Of a stretch of 64,000 nucleotides of DNA, positions 23,566 to 31,536 are shown one piece after another. Origin of the DNA: Collinsella ihumii (lineage in GTDB: Bacteria; Actinomycetota; Coriobacteriia; Coriobacteriales; Coriobacteriaceae). The position numbers were made by a program, and so were the translations under genes. Positions within the stretch are counted from its first letter, which is position 1; every line of letters starts with the position of its first letter. Below the pieces are notes generated by a model that saw nothing but the letters and a program-made list of their open reading frames with translations, did not search any database and had not been told where the DNA came from. The stretch is from assembly GCF_900046475.1 (NCBI RefSeq), contig NZ_FCOU01000006.1, positions 47,052-111,051 of the forward strand. Direction: 5' to 3'.

Positions 23566-24750
23566 ATGGATGCTCGTCAACGGGGGACGGTCATGGCGCT
23601 GGGCTTTTGCGGTCTGGTGTCGGCGGCGGACAACTGGTTCGTATCCCCGGCTCTCCCGTCTATCGCCAACACGCTCGGCGTGCTCCCGTCGGTGGCGACG
23701 GTCATCTTGACGGCGTATCTCATCCCGTATGGCTGCCTGCAGCCTGTGTGCGGCGCGCTGGGCGACAAGGTCGGACGTCTGCGCATGCTGCGCATCATCG
23801 TGTGCGGCCTGACGGTCTCGACCGTGCTGTGCTCGATGGCGTCGTCGCTGGAGATGCTGATCGTGGCGCGCGTCATAACCGGCTGCTTTGCCGCGGGGAT
23901 CATCGCCGTGTCGCAGGTGCTGTCAGGAGACGCGGTTTCCGCTGAGGACCGCCCGCGCGCGATTGCGCTGCTCATGGGAATCACGTATGCGGGGCAGGGT
24001 CTGTCTGCGGGACTGGGCGGCGCCATCACGGGGCTTGTTGGGTGGCGTGCGGCATTTATGAGCTTTGCGGTGCTGGGCGTGATCGCTCTGCTGGGATTGA
24101 GCAGGCTGCATGAATCCGCTGACGATCGTGCGGTGCGCGCCGCCGGCGCGCGGGGTGCCGGTCTTGTCGACATGGTTCGTCTCAGTGGGCATCTGGTGTT
24201 CGGTGTCGGTCGCAAGGTGTACGGCACCGCGCTGGCAACCGGCGTGATTTTCCTGGGCGTCTACGGGTTCTTCGGGACGTTTCTGGCCGAGCGCTGCGGG
24301 CTCGATGCGATGCAGGCCGGTCTTCTGATGATGGGCTATGGCTTCGCGTGCCTGGTGGGCAGCACGCTGACGGGACGACTGGCCGGGCGCATCGGTGTCG
24401 CCCGGACGCTCGCCTTGGGCGAGATCGCGGGCCTCTGCTCGATCGCGCTGCTGCTTGCCGCGCAGGCGACGGCGTCGTGGGTGCCGGCGCTCGCGGCCGC
24501 GGTGCTGCTGGGCGCGGGCTACATCATGGTGCAGCCGACGCTCGCCACGCGCGCGCTCGGGTTGGATGCCCAGCATGCGGGCCTGTGCACCGGCTTTACG
24601 GGCTTCGGCATGTTTGTGGGCGGCGGCATCGGCAGCACGCTCGGCCGCATGCTGCTCGGAGCAGGGGGCTATGGCTTGCTTTGGATTGCCGCGGCGATCG
24701 CGCTCGTTGTGCAGCTGATCGTGAGCCTGCGCCTATACGCGGGAGAATAG
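23566..24750 (+). CDS. Major facilitator superfamily transporter
   Basis: Twelve-helix MFS exporter of about 394 aa, DHA1-like. It has the loop-2 motif GALGDKVGRLRMLR, a second-half counterpart TGRLAGRIGVART and a motif-C-like GITYAGQGLSAGLGG in helix 5. These features are typical of drug or metabolite efflux. ATG 23566 is chosen for GGAAGG 7 nt upstream; an earlier in-frame ATG at 23515 lacks a site and adds 17 unconserved residues. It is monocistronic and followed by tRNA-fMet. The substrate is unknown. Confidence 0.85.
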   Translation: MDARQRGTVMALGFCGLVSAADNWFVSPALPSIANTLGVLPSVATVILTAYLIPYGCLQPVCGALGDKVGRLRMLRIIVCGLTVSTVLCSMASSLEMLIVARVITGCFAAGIIAVSQVLSGDAVSAEDRPRAIALLMGITYAGQGLSAGLGGAITGLVGWRAAFMSFAVLGVIALLGLSRLHESADDRAVRAAGARGAGLVDMVRLSGHLVFGVGRKVYGTALATGVIFLGVYGFFGTFLAERCGLDAMQAGLLMMGYGFACLVGSTLTGRLAGRIGVARTLALGEIAGLCSIALLLAAQATASWVPALAAAVLLGAGYIMVQPTLATRALGLDAQHAGLCTGFTGFGMFVGGGIGSTLGRMLLGAGGYGLLWIAAAIALVVQLIVSLRLYAGE

Positions 24751-24869
24751 GGCGTACTGGTATCAAATATGCAGGCCATGTGGAGATGCGACCGGAATGC
24801 CACATTCCACTTGTCGAACGGGAGGCACATTCGTAGTATATTTTCTTGCGCTGAGGCGCAACCAGACAT

Positions 24870-24946
24870 TGCGGGGTGGAGCAGTCTGGTAGCTCGCCGG
24901 GCTCATAACCCGGAGGTCGTAGGTTCAAATCCTGCCCCCGCGACCA
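24870..24946 (+). tRNA. tRNA-fMet (anticodon CAU)
   Basis: 77 nt including an encoded CCA. The acceptor stem begins with a weak T1.G72 pair. The anticodon stem CCGGG/CCCGG holds loop CTCATAA and includes the three G:C pairs typical of initiator tRNA. The T-arm reads GTAGGTTCAAATCCTGC. Confidence 0.93.
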
Positions 24947-24954
24947 AAAGTCCA

Positions 24955-24985
24955 GCTCGGAGCCTAAAAACTCCGAGCTTTTTTC
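24955..24985 (+). terminator. Terminator after tRNA-fMet
   Basis: Stem GCTCGGAG/CTCCGAGC around an A-rich loop, then TTTTTTC, directly downstream of the tRNA. Confidence 0.85.
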
Positions 24986-24989
24986 TTCT

Positions 24990-25625
24990 ATAATCAAAGT
25001 TGTATGTACGTTTGTATGTACATCAGGGGTATCAAACGCACGTTCGGTACCCCTGTTTTTCGCACACCCAGACCGAACGGTTCGGGCACACATGGTAGCG
25101 GCCTTACTCCTCGGCTTCGGCGTCGCGCGCGACATGTCCGCAGACTGGGCAGCCGCCGCCGTCTTCGCGTTCCGCGGCAGGTGGGTATTCAAGGTGTGTA
25201 CCCGGGAGCGGGGCACCTTGACACACGCGCACGCGAGGGTGTGCTCGCACACCTGTGTACACCCTCCGGTACACCCTGCACACCCTGAGAGCGCCGTGTA
25301 CACCCCGGGTGTGTTGGGTATTTTTGCAGGTAAAACACCGAAAAGAACGGTCGTGTACACCTTACACACCCTGCGGGCGAGTTTTTTACTACGACTTTCA
25401 AACACACGTAGAAGGATGTGCCGTGTACGCCCCGGTGTACACGGCACACACCCTGCATGCCTACGTGTACACCCTATATGTGTAGCTGCTTCCGCAGGTA
25501 AACAAGCACAAACAAGGTCTATGTGAGTATTCGTCCGCAGAGAAGCCACTAAATATTGCCAACTGGAGCCGGGGGTATTGCGCGTGAGAGCCGGGCGCGG
25601 TGCCGCAGGGAGCCGCGCCCGGCAT
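24990..25625. repeat. Gene-poor stretch with five GTGTACAC palindromes
   Basis: No convincing gene in about 630 bp. The octamer GTGTACAC, usually followed by CC, occurs exactly at 25255, 25296, 25353, 25435 and 25465. Near copies (GTGTACGCC, GGTACACCC, TTACACACC) lie between them. GCAGGTAAAACA (25326) and GCAGGTAAACA (25494) form a second direct repeat. A minus-strand reading at about 25106-25190 ends CPVCGHVARDAEAEE, a possible zinc-ribbon remnant. Iteron-type replication origin, operator array or remnant of an element integrated beside tRNA-fMet are the options. Confidence 0.6.
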
Positions 25626-25632
25626 CAGCTCG

Positions 25633-26378
25633 TCAGCCGGATCCGCTGCCGAGCTTCCTCCTCATGTTGAGCTCGCCCATCTCGACCCACGCGGTGCCGT
25701 GCACGATGCGGTCCATGATCGCGTCGGCGTGCACGCCGCCCCCGAGCCGCGCGTGCCAGTCCTTCTGCCTGAACTGGGTGCAGAGAACCGTCGAGCACGA
25801 GCCGCAGCGCGCGTCCATGAGCTCGAGCAGGAAGCCCCGGAACAGCTCGCCGGGGCGGTCGAGCAGCCACTCGTCCAGCACGAGCACCTGGAAGGCGGCG
25901 TACTTGCGGGTGAGCTTGCGCTCGCCGCCCGTTCGCTCGCGCGCCTCGCGCCACGCCTCCTCGAGGTCGGGGCAGCGTATGTAGCAGGCGCGCATCCGTC
26001 GCTCGCGGGCAGACTTGGCGAGGCCCGCGCCAGCGAGGCCGGCCCCGTGGCCGTCGGCCCCTGGAGCACGACGTTCTGGCCGCGCTCGGCGAACCCGCAG
26101 GTCGAAAGCTCGGTGACGAGCAGCCGGTCGAGCCCGCGCTCCTCCGAGAAGTCTATGGAGCGCACGTCCGCCTCGGGATAGCGCAGGCCCGCGCGCTTGG
26201 TGAGGTTGCGCACCTTGGACGTCAAGAAGGACGAGTGGGCCTCGTCCACGGCCATCTGCACGCGCTCGGCGCAGGTCATGCCCATGCACATGCCCTCGTC
26301 CTGCGCCGCGAAGGCGTCGAGCAGGTCGGATGCGCCCATGTCGCGCAGCTTGCGCCTGGTCTCCACGGAGAGGTCCAT
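25633..26378 (-). pseudogene. istB: IS21-family helper ATPase istB, frameshifted (element 1)
   Basis: IstB-type AAA+ ATPase that assists IS21 transposition. It reads normally from MDLSVETRRKLRDMGASDLL to QNVVLQGPT, where Walker A should follow as GSGKT. Instead the bases 26019-26046 are a copy of part of birA. The Lys/Thr of Walker A are lost (reads TATGPAS) and the frame slips. The rest (MRACYIRCPDLEEAWREA to MRRKLGSGSG) continues in another frame, with Walker B VLVLDEWLL intact. The gene is therefore dead. The start overlaps the end of istA, the usual IS21 arrangement. Confidence 0.85.
26019..26046 (+). repeat. 28-bp exact copy of birA (16123-16150) inside istB
   Basis: CGAGGCCCGCGCCAGCGAGG and the next 8 bases match birA exactly in the same orientation. 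Only 4-6 bases of shared sequence are found at either junction. It replaces the Walker A codons of istB. Confidence 0.9.
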
Positions 26379-27471
26379 CTCCCTACACCTCCCCGTAGAA
26401 GTCCGCGCCCCGGACGTATCCGGCCTCGTCCTCGCCCGGCCCGCCGTCGTCGCCCGCCCGGGCGTCGGCGAGCCTGTCCTGGTTGCTCCTGAGTATCGGC
26501 TCCACATCCCGGTAGCGCGGTGAGCGCCTCCCCGTCGCCAGCGCCATCTCGCACGCCCTCTCGAGCCGCGGGGCGGAGTACTTGTGCGAGAGCCTCAGCA
26601 CCGCGAGCGCGGCGTTGAACCCCTGCTCCTCGAACTCCACGGACTGGAATATCCGCTCGACGACGCCGGCGCACGACGGGCCGACCCTCTCCGCCCAGCG
26701 CCGGATTCGCCCGGCGTCCCAGTCCGAGTACGACCCCCCGTCCGGCAGGTCGGCCTCGTGCGTCGAGTACCTGTTGCGCGCGTATGCCGGGAACAGCGGG
26801 TGGGTCGCGAGCCGCTCTCCGCCCAGGAAGACCTCGACGGTGGACTCAGTGACGCGCAGGTCGACCGTCCTGCCGACGGCGAGATGGGTCACCGAGTAGA
26901 AGTTGCGCTTGTACGACACGTGGCAGTTGCGCTGGACCTTGCGCCCGTACACCCACTCGCAGACCTCGTAGGGGACGGCCGGCAGCGGCCTCAGGAGCGG
27001 GCGTTCCTGCTCCTCGAAGACCTGCCTCCGCGTGCCCTCCCGTTTGGAGAAGGGGCGGGAGTTGTGCTCGTCGACCTTCTTCCTGACGGCCTCCTTGAGC
27101 GCGCCGAAGTCCGTGAAGACCGTTTCGCGCAGCGCCGCTATCACCTCGGTGGCCGCCTGCCACACCTCGTTCTCCACGCTGGGCTTGTCGCGCGGCCTCC
27201 TCACGCGCGCGGGCATCACCGCCGCCCCGTAATGGGCTGCCATCTCCCGGTATGCGTCGTTGATGACGACCTCGCCCTCGCGGGGATGGCGCTTGACGCC
27301 CGTCTTGAGGTTGTCCGGCACGATGCAGGGAGCCGCGCCGCCGAAGTAGCCGAATGCGTGCACGTGGCAGCGAAGCCATGTATCCTGCTTCATGTCGAGC
27401 GTCGGCTCGACCCACGACATGCGGCTGAAGGGCAGGCAGGCCACGAACAGGTAGACCTTGGAGACCTCGCC

Positions 27472-27511
27472 CGACGCCGGGCTGGACGACGCCATCGTCG
27501 ACGGCACGGCC
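27472..27511 (+). repeat. 40-bp near-exact copy of ccmE (18125-18164) inside istA
   Basis: 38 of 40 bases match, including an exact 30-bp run 27482-27511 equal to 18135-18164, in the same orientation. It replaces codons just after the first catalytic Asp of IstA. Confidence 0.9.
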
Positions 27512-27522
27512 CAGTCGACCTC

Positions 27523-27545
27523 CATGATCGCTGCCGCCTGGGGCC
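27523..27545 (+). repeat. 23-bp exact copy of ccmB (21895-21917) inside istA
   Basis: An exact 23-bp match in the same orientation, only 11 bp after the ccmE-derived tract. The 11 bp between them encode the native EVDW of IstA. Confidence 0.85.
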
Positions 27546-27749
27546 CGACGCGGCTCACGACGCTTTTCCTCACGGTGAACTCGCGGTAGCGCTTGCAGAA
27601 GCGGTCGTAACCCATCGACGCCTCGCCCCTCGCGGAGCACGCGTCCCGGTACTCGGCTGCGGTTCTTCAAGTCCGTCTTTCTGAAATGATCACGGAAAAC
27701 TTTCGGGTTTGGGCACGCAACTTTTGCGGGTTCGGTCACGGGCGCGCCG

Positions 27750-28505
27750 CTAGCTTCCCGACTTGCCCAGCATGAGTGACTCCTCGAGACGGTGGCTTGG
27801 GCCGCCGAACTCGACGAGCCTGCCGTGGTGGACGACGCGGTCCACGATCGCGGCGGCGAGCTTGTCGTCCGCGAAGACCGTGCCCCACCGGCTGAACTCG
27901 ACGTTCGTGGTGAACACTATGCTCCTCCTTTCGTAAGAGTCGGATATGACCTGGTAGAGCAGGCGCGCGCCGTCGACGTCGAAGGGGACGTAGCCGAACT
28001 CGTCGAGGATCACGAGCTCGGCCCTGCCGACGTCCGCCAGCAGCCTGTCGAGCGTCCCCTCGCGCTTCGCCTTGCCGAGCTGCAGCACCAGCGCCGCCGT
28101 CTGGAAGAAGCGCACGGGCACCCCGCGCCGGGTCGCCTCGATGCCGAGGGCCGTCGCCACGTGCGTCTTGCCGCGGCCGGTCGGGCCGTGGAAGACGAGG
28201 TCCTCGGCGCGCTCCACGAAGTCGAGCGAGAGCATCTCGTCTCGGCCCCAGCCCTCGGGAAAGCGCACGTTGGACCAGTCGAACCCCTCCACGGCCTTGG
28301 GCACGGGGAAGCGGGCCTGGCGCAGCAGCCGGGCGCGCTTCGACCGCTCGCGGGACTCGAGCTCGCGCGCGAGCATCCCCGAGCACGCGGCGAGCTGGCC
28401 CGGGGTCGCCGTCTCGAGGAACCACGCTATCGTCGCCTTCGATATGAACAGCGACCTGGCGCGCGAGGAGAACTCCTCGCGCTCGGCGTCCGGGATCCTA
28501 GGCAC
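27750..28505 (-). CDS. istB: IS21-family helper ATPase IstB (element 2)
   Basis: AAA+ ATPase of 251 aa. The GTG start at 28505 overlaps the istA stop (AGTGCCTAG), giving MPRIPDAEREEF, followed by the helical N-domain. Walker A is HGPTGRGKTH, Walker B LVILDEFGYVPF and sensor-1 FTTNVEFSRWG. The reading frame is complete, in contrast to the broken istB of element 1. It would regulate target choice of the IstA transposase and has no role outside the element. Confidence 0.88.
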   Translation of the reverse strand: MPRIPDAEREEFSSRARSLFISKATIAWFLETATPGQLAACSGMLARELESRERSKRARLLRQARFPVPKAVEGFDWSNVRFPEGWGRDEMLSLDFVERAEDLVFHGPTGRGKTHVATALGIEATRRGVPVRFFQTAALVLQLGKAKREGTLDRLLADVGRAELVILDEFGYVPFDVDGARLLYQVISDSYERRSIVFTTNVEFSRWGTVFADDKLAAAIVDRVVHHGRLVEFGGPSHRLEESLMLGKSGS

Positions 28506-30001
28506 TGGCGGCGCCCCCCTCCAGCAGCTCGAAGGCCCGGTCGTACCCCGCGAGGTCGACCAGTTCGTGTACGTCGCCGAGCGCGTCTGCGGCATCCGCC
28601 CTAGCGGCGGCGAGCTCCAGGGTGGCGGCGTCGACGCCGCCCGTGGCCCCGAGCGACCTCAGCGCGCCCTCCACGGTCGCCGCCCAGCCCCGCCTGGCGC
28701 TCACGTCGCGCAGCGCCCTGAGGTCGGCTCCGAGGTCGGCGGGCGACTCCGAGTCGAGGAACGCCACGAGCTGCTCGGGCAGGGACCCCCGCACGACGCT
28801 GTCGCGCCAGCCGCCGGGGCGCACGCAGAGCAGCCTCAGCTGCAGCATTGGGTCGGCGGAGTCCGTCGGCGCGTCGCCCCACTCGCGCGGGTACTCGGCG
28901 ACGACCTCGCCTCCGGCGCCGACGACCGTGACGTCGAAGGCGCCCATCGCGACGGCGACCTCGCGGGAGGCGTTGACGGGCCCCGCCGAGTAGCGGTGCT
29001 CGCCGCCCGCCCTGAACGAGCCCTGCTTGTCGCACCTCCTGGTGAGCCACGTCACGGACGCGCACGCGGCCGCCGTCGGCGGAGTGGCGCGCGGCGGTGT
29101 CGTCCCCGAAGAGCTCGGACTCGCTCGCGCCCTTGCGGTAGTGCGGCTTGCCGTCCGAGAGCGCCAGGCACGTCCCGAGCAGCCGCTCGTTGTAGGCCTT
29201 CACGTCCCAGACCTGCGGGACCGGGACGAAGAGGTTGCGCCTGAGCGTCCCGACCTTGTTCTCCACGGAGCCCTTCTCGTTCCCCGAGTAGGGGTTGGTG
29301 AAGCTGTAGTCGAGCCCGTAGTGCGCGGCGAACCGGCGGAAGAGCGCCGAGGTCCTCATCTCGGCGCCGACCCTGCGGCCGACCTCGGTGGCGTTGTCGA
29401 ACACGGCCCGCAGCGGCACGCCCCCGAGGAACTCGAAGACGTCGCGGAGCCCCTGGCAGACGCACTCCGCGGTCTCGCCCCAGAAGACCTGCGCGAGCCC
29501 GACGTTTGAGTGCGGGAACGTGACCACGAGGAAGTGGCCGCGGGTGACGACGCCTCGCACGCGGAAGTCGGCCTGCCCGAAGTCGACCTGGCACTCGCCC
29601 GGGAGCCAGTCGAGCAGCAGGAACCCCTGCGCCTCGCGGGCGTCGAGCTCGGCGGCGAGCTCCTCGCGCCTCCTCCTCACGTACCTCCTGACGGTCGAGT
29701 ACGAGCCCTCGAAGCCCTTCTCCGCGACGAGCCGGTCGAAGACCCTCTTCGCGGTGTGGCGCTGCTTGTACCAGCAGCGCCTGTCCTCGAGCAGCCACGA
29801 ATCGACCAGCGCCGCGAAGGGCTCGAGCAGGGGCGACTCGGGCGCCCTGCCGACCGCCGGCGGCCTCTCGGAGAGGTCGGTCTCCCTCAGGTACTTCCTC
29901 ACCGTGGGCTCGGAGACCCCGGTTTCCCGGGCGATCGAGGCGACGCTCGCCCCGCCCCTCCCGAGCCTTCTGATATCGTCGATCTTGTCCACGCCGATCA
30001 T
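28498..30001 (-). pseudogene. istA: IS21-family transposase istA, frameshifted (element 2)
   Basis: Starts at ATG 30001 behind GGAAGGAA with an HTH domain (RGGASVASIARETGVSEPTV). It continues through the DDE core (CQVDFGQADF, AVFDNATEVG, EKGSVENKVGT) to about SESELFGDD. Around 29056-29105 the frame slips by one, and the C-terminal part (VTWLTRRCDKQG to LLEGGAASA) is read in another frame. The slip region is an atypical GC-rich tract, perhaps another foreign patch whose source I cannot find. A 38-bp copy of echE (28559-28596) sits in the C-terminal coding part. Unless frameshifting rescues it, the transposase is inactive. Confidence 0.82.
28559..28596 (+). repeat. 38-bp exact copy of echE (37932-37969) inside istA
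   Basis: Begins ACCAGTTCGTGTACGTCGCC and is identical over 38 bases to the echE codons for the QFVYVAERVCGI active-site segment, in the same orientation. It lies in the last codons of istA of element 2 and keeps the frame. Confidence 0.93.
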
Positions 30002-30139
30002 TTCCTTCCCGGCCTCCCATCGTCGCAACCGTAGCAGCGACAACGTTAGGCCCCGTTGGGGATGGTCGGCGTGCCCATGCCCAAACCCGAAAGTTTTTCG
30101 TGACCATTCCCGAAAGCTCCGGGTGATCAAATCCGCAAG

Positions 30140-31435
30140 TCAGACGTTATCAAACACAAGCGGCCCGTCACCCCTCTCGGCGCGGGCGCGCTCGATGCAC
30201 CCCGGCGTCAGGTCGAGCTCCGAGGGGTCCAGCACCTCGACGCCGAGCCCGTCGAGGAGCGCCCGGGCGTCGTCCCCGTAGGCCGCCAGCAGCATCGCCG
30301 AGGGGCACATGAAGGCGAGCGAGCCCCTCGGCTCGGAGTTCACGTGGCTCATCAGCAGGGCGCAGTCGGCCGGCGCCAGCCGGTCGAAGGATATCCCGCG
30401 GCCCTTCGGCAGCAGCTTCCTGATCTCGACGTGGTTGCGCTCGCAGGAGCCCTTCTGGTCCGAGCGCATCGGGTCGCAGTAGAACAGCCTCGTCTCGCCC
30501 GGCCGCTCGCAGAGCGCGGCGGCGATGCCGGCCTCGTCGGCGAACTCGGAGCCGTTGTCGGTGAGCACGACGGCGAAGACCCTGCGCACGCCAACCTCCC
30601 AGAACCTGGCCGGCATGGTGCGCGCGCGAACGGTCTCGGCCGAGGTCTGGGCGGCCATCGGCAGCGCCAGCTGGAACCTCGTCGCCCTGTTCAGCAGCGT
30701 CAGCACGACGGCGGAGTCGCCGGAGCGCCCCTCGACCGTGTCCATCTCCCAGCGTCCGTCCCGCGCGTCCCGCGGCAGCGCGAGGAACGCGGCGTGCGAC
30801 CTGCGGTCGGAGTGGGGCGTCGGCCTGCGCGGGACCTTCCTCCTCCTCGGCTTGTAGCCGACCTTGCGCCGCAGCTCCATGTTGCTCATGCCCCCGTAGC
30901 CCTCGTCGGCCCAGCGGTATATCGTCGACTTCGAGACGCCGAGCGACGGCCTCGTGGCCGCGATCTGCTCCGGCGACAGGCCGCGGGCGAGGTCGGAGCG
31001 GATGACCTCGAGCTTCATGGCCATGCCCTCCTCGGTCTCGTCCACGCCCCTGCGCGCCCCCCGGAGCTCCTCGTCGGCGAGCGCGTGCGCCCTCGCCGCG
31101 CGGTAGACGGCCTTCGGGGTCCTCGAGCAGCCGCACGCCCTCTTCCTGCACCCGTTGCACACGCCCGGCGACCTCGCGAGCAGGCCGCACAGCCCGTCCG
31201 GCCCCTCCGCGGGGAACCGCTCGCCCTCCATGCCCCTGGGCCTCAGGTACACCCTGTTCCTCTTGACCTCGCGCGTCACCGTGGACGGCGGCCTGCCGAG
31301 CCTGCGCGCGATCTCGCGCATGCTCTCGCCCCCGTCCAGGCCGCGCTCGATGCCCCGCCTGTCGTCGAGCGTGAGCCTCGGGTAGGCGCGCCGCGCGGCG
31401 AGCGGGGCGGCCTTCGCCCTCTTCGAGCCCTTCAT
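30140..31435 (-). CDS. IS30-family transposase
   Basis: 431 aa from ATG 31435 (AAGGAGG 7 nt upstream) with a complete frame. The N-terminal HTH reads YPRLTLDDRRGIERG then MREIARRLGRPPSTVTREVK. A Cys-rich insert (CNGCRKRACGC) follows, then a second HTH (LSPEQIAATRPSLGVSKSTIY). The DDE core is WEMDTVEGR, VLTDNGSEF and SDQKGSCERNH. The segment just before the second Asp (RTMPARFWEVGVRR) is abnormal and is encoded by a 47-bp near-copy of echE (30581-30627). The frame is preserved, so activity is possible but doubtful. The 3' end is cut close by the IS21 end; no IS30 terminal repeat is seen there. Confidence 0.85.
   Translation of the reverse strand: MKGSKRAKAAPLAARRAYPRLTLDDRRGIERGLDGGESMREIARRLGRPPSTVTREVKRNRVYLRPRGMEGERFPAEGPDGLCGLLARSPGVCNGCRKRACGCSRTPKAVYRAARAHALADEELRGARRGVDETEEGMAMKLEVIRSDLARGLSPEQIAATRPSLGVSKSTIYRWADEGYGGMSNMELRRKVGYKPRRRKVPRRPTPHSDRRSHAAFLALPRDARDGRWEMDTVEGRSGDSAVVLTLLNRATRFQLALPMAAQTSAETVRARTMPARFWEVGVRRVFAVVLTDNGSEFADEAGIAAALCERPGETRLFYCDPMRSDQKGSCERNHVEIRKLLPKGRGISFDRLAPADCALLMSHVNSEPRGSLAFMCPSAMLLAAYGDDARALLDGLGVEVLDPSELDLTPGCIERARAERGDGPLVFDNV
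30581..30627 (+). repeat. 47-bp near-exact copy of echE (38737-38783) inside IS30 transposase
   Basis: 46 of 47 bases match in the same orientation (CCTGCGCACGCCAACCTC, one mismatch, then 28 identical bases). It replaces the helix just before the second catalytic Asp of the transposase without shifting the frame. Confidence 0.93.
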
Positions 31436-31470
31436 ATTCCGGCCTCCTTGCCGGGGCCGCCGACCGGCCC

Positions 31471-31536
31471 CACGCCCCAAGGATTCCAGAACCCAGCGCA
31501 ACGCGTTGCGCTGGGTTCTGGAATCCTTGGGGCGTG
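31471..31536. repeat. Perfect 66-bp palindrome at the IS30 5' end
   Basis: The arm 31471-31503 is the exact reverse complement of 31504-31536, with no spacer (centre AACG/CGTT). Each arm contains GTTGCGCTGGGTTCTGGAAT, which resembles an IS30 terminal repeat (TGTTGC...). It is immediately followed by a second IS30-end-like sequence, TGTTGCACTGAGGTTGAAAC. It looks like two element ends joined head to head. Confidence 0.9.

Larger units (their letters stand above)
26383..27615 (-). pseudogene. istA: IS21-family transposase istA, 5'-truncated (element 1)
   Basis: DDE-type transposase IstA. The frame opens at GYDRFCKRYREF, about 100 residues into a normal IstA, so the N-terminal helix-turn-helix is missing, cut by the neighbouring IS21. 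The catalytic core is recognisable: MEVDWA (first Asp), VPDNLKTGVKRHP (second Asp) and KPSVENEV (Glu), followed by the beta-barrel domain and C-terminus ending DFYGEV. Two short tracts on either side of the first Asp are copies of ccmE and ccmB sequence (27472-27511 and 27523-27545), so residues around the active site are abnormal (AVPSTMASSS, QAAAIM). Confidence 0.85.
27690..30110 (-). mobile_element. IS21-family insertion sequence (element 2)
   Basis: About 2.4 kb containing istA (frameshifted) and istB (intact) on the minus strand. The ends are inverted repeats around GAAAGTTTT(C/T)CGTGA(T/C)CATT, read leftward near 27690-27720 and rightward near 30080-30105. Inside them are further GGGTTTGGGCA-type repeats, as IS21 elements have. 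Its left end abuts the truncated istA of element 1, and its right end abuts the 3' end of the IS30 transposase, so it landed inside or between older elements. Exact borders and the target duplication could not be fixed. Confidence 0.75.

Noticed and set aside
25196..25500. CRISPR array at the GTGTACAC repeats
   Set aside because: Repeats are 8 bp with irregular spacing and there are no cas genes; no CRISPR array is seen anywhere in the window.
24596..25549. Minus-strand frame containing SRGQDLNLRPPGYEPGELPD
   Set aside because: That string is the classic translation of the antisense of a tRNA gene (here tRNA-fMet) and is a known annotation artefact.
28498..28595. istB of element 2 as frameshifted at its N-terminus
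   Set aside because: A GTG at 28505 overlapping the istA stop gives a complete 251-residue IstB, so no frameshift is needed.
31436..31501. ATG at 31501 as the start of the IS30 transposase
   Set aside because: It lies in the palindrome; the ATG at 31435 has AAGGAGG and begins where the family begins.
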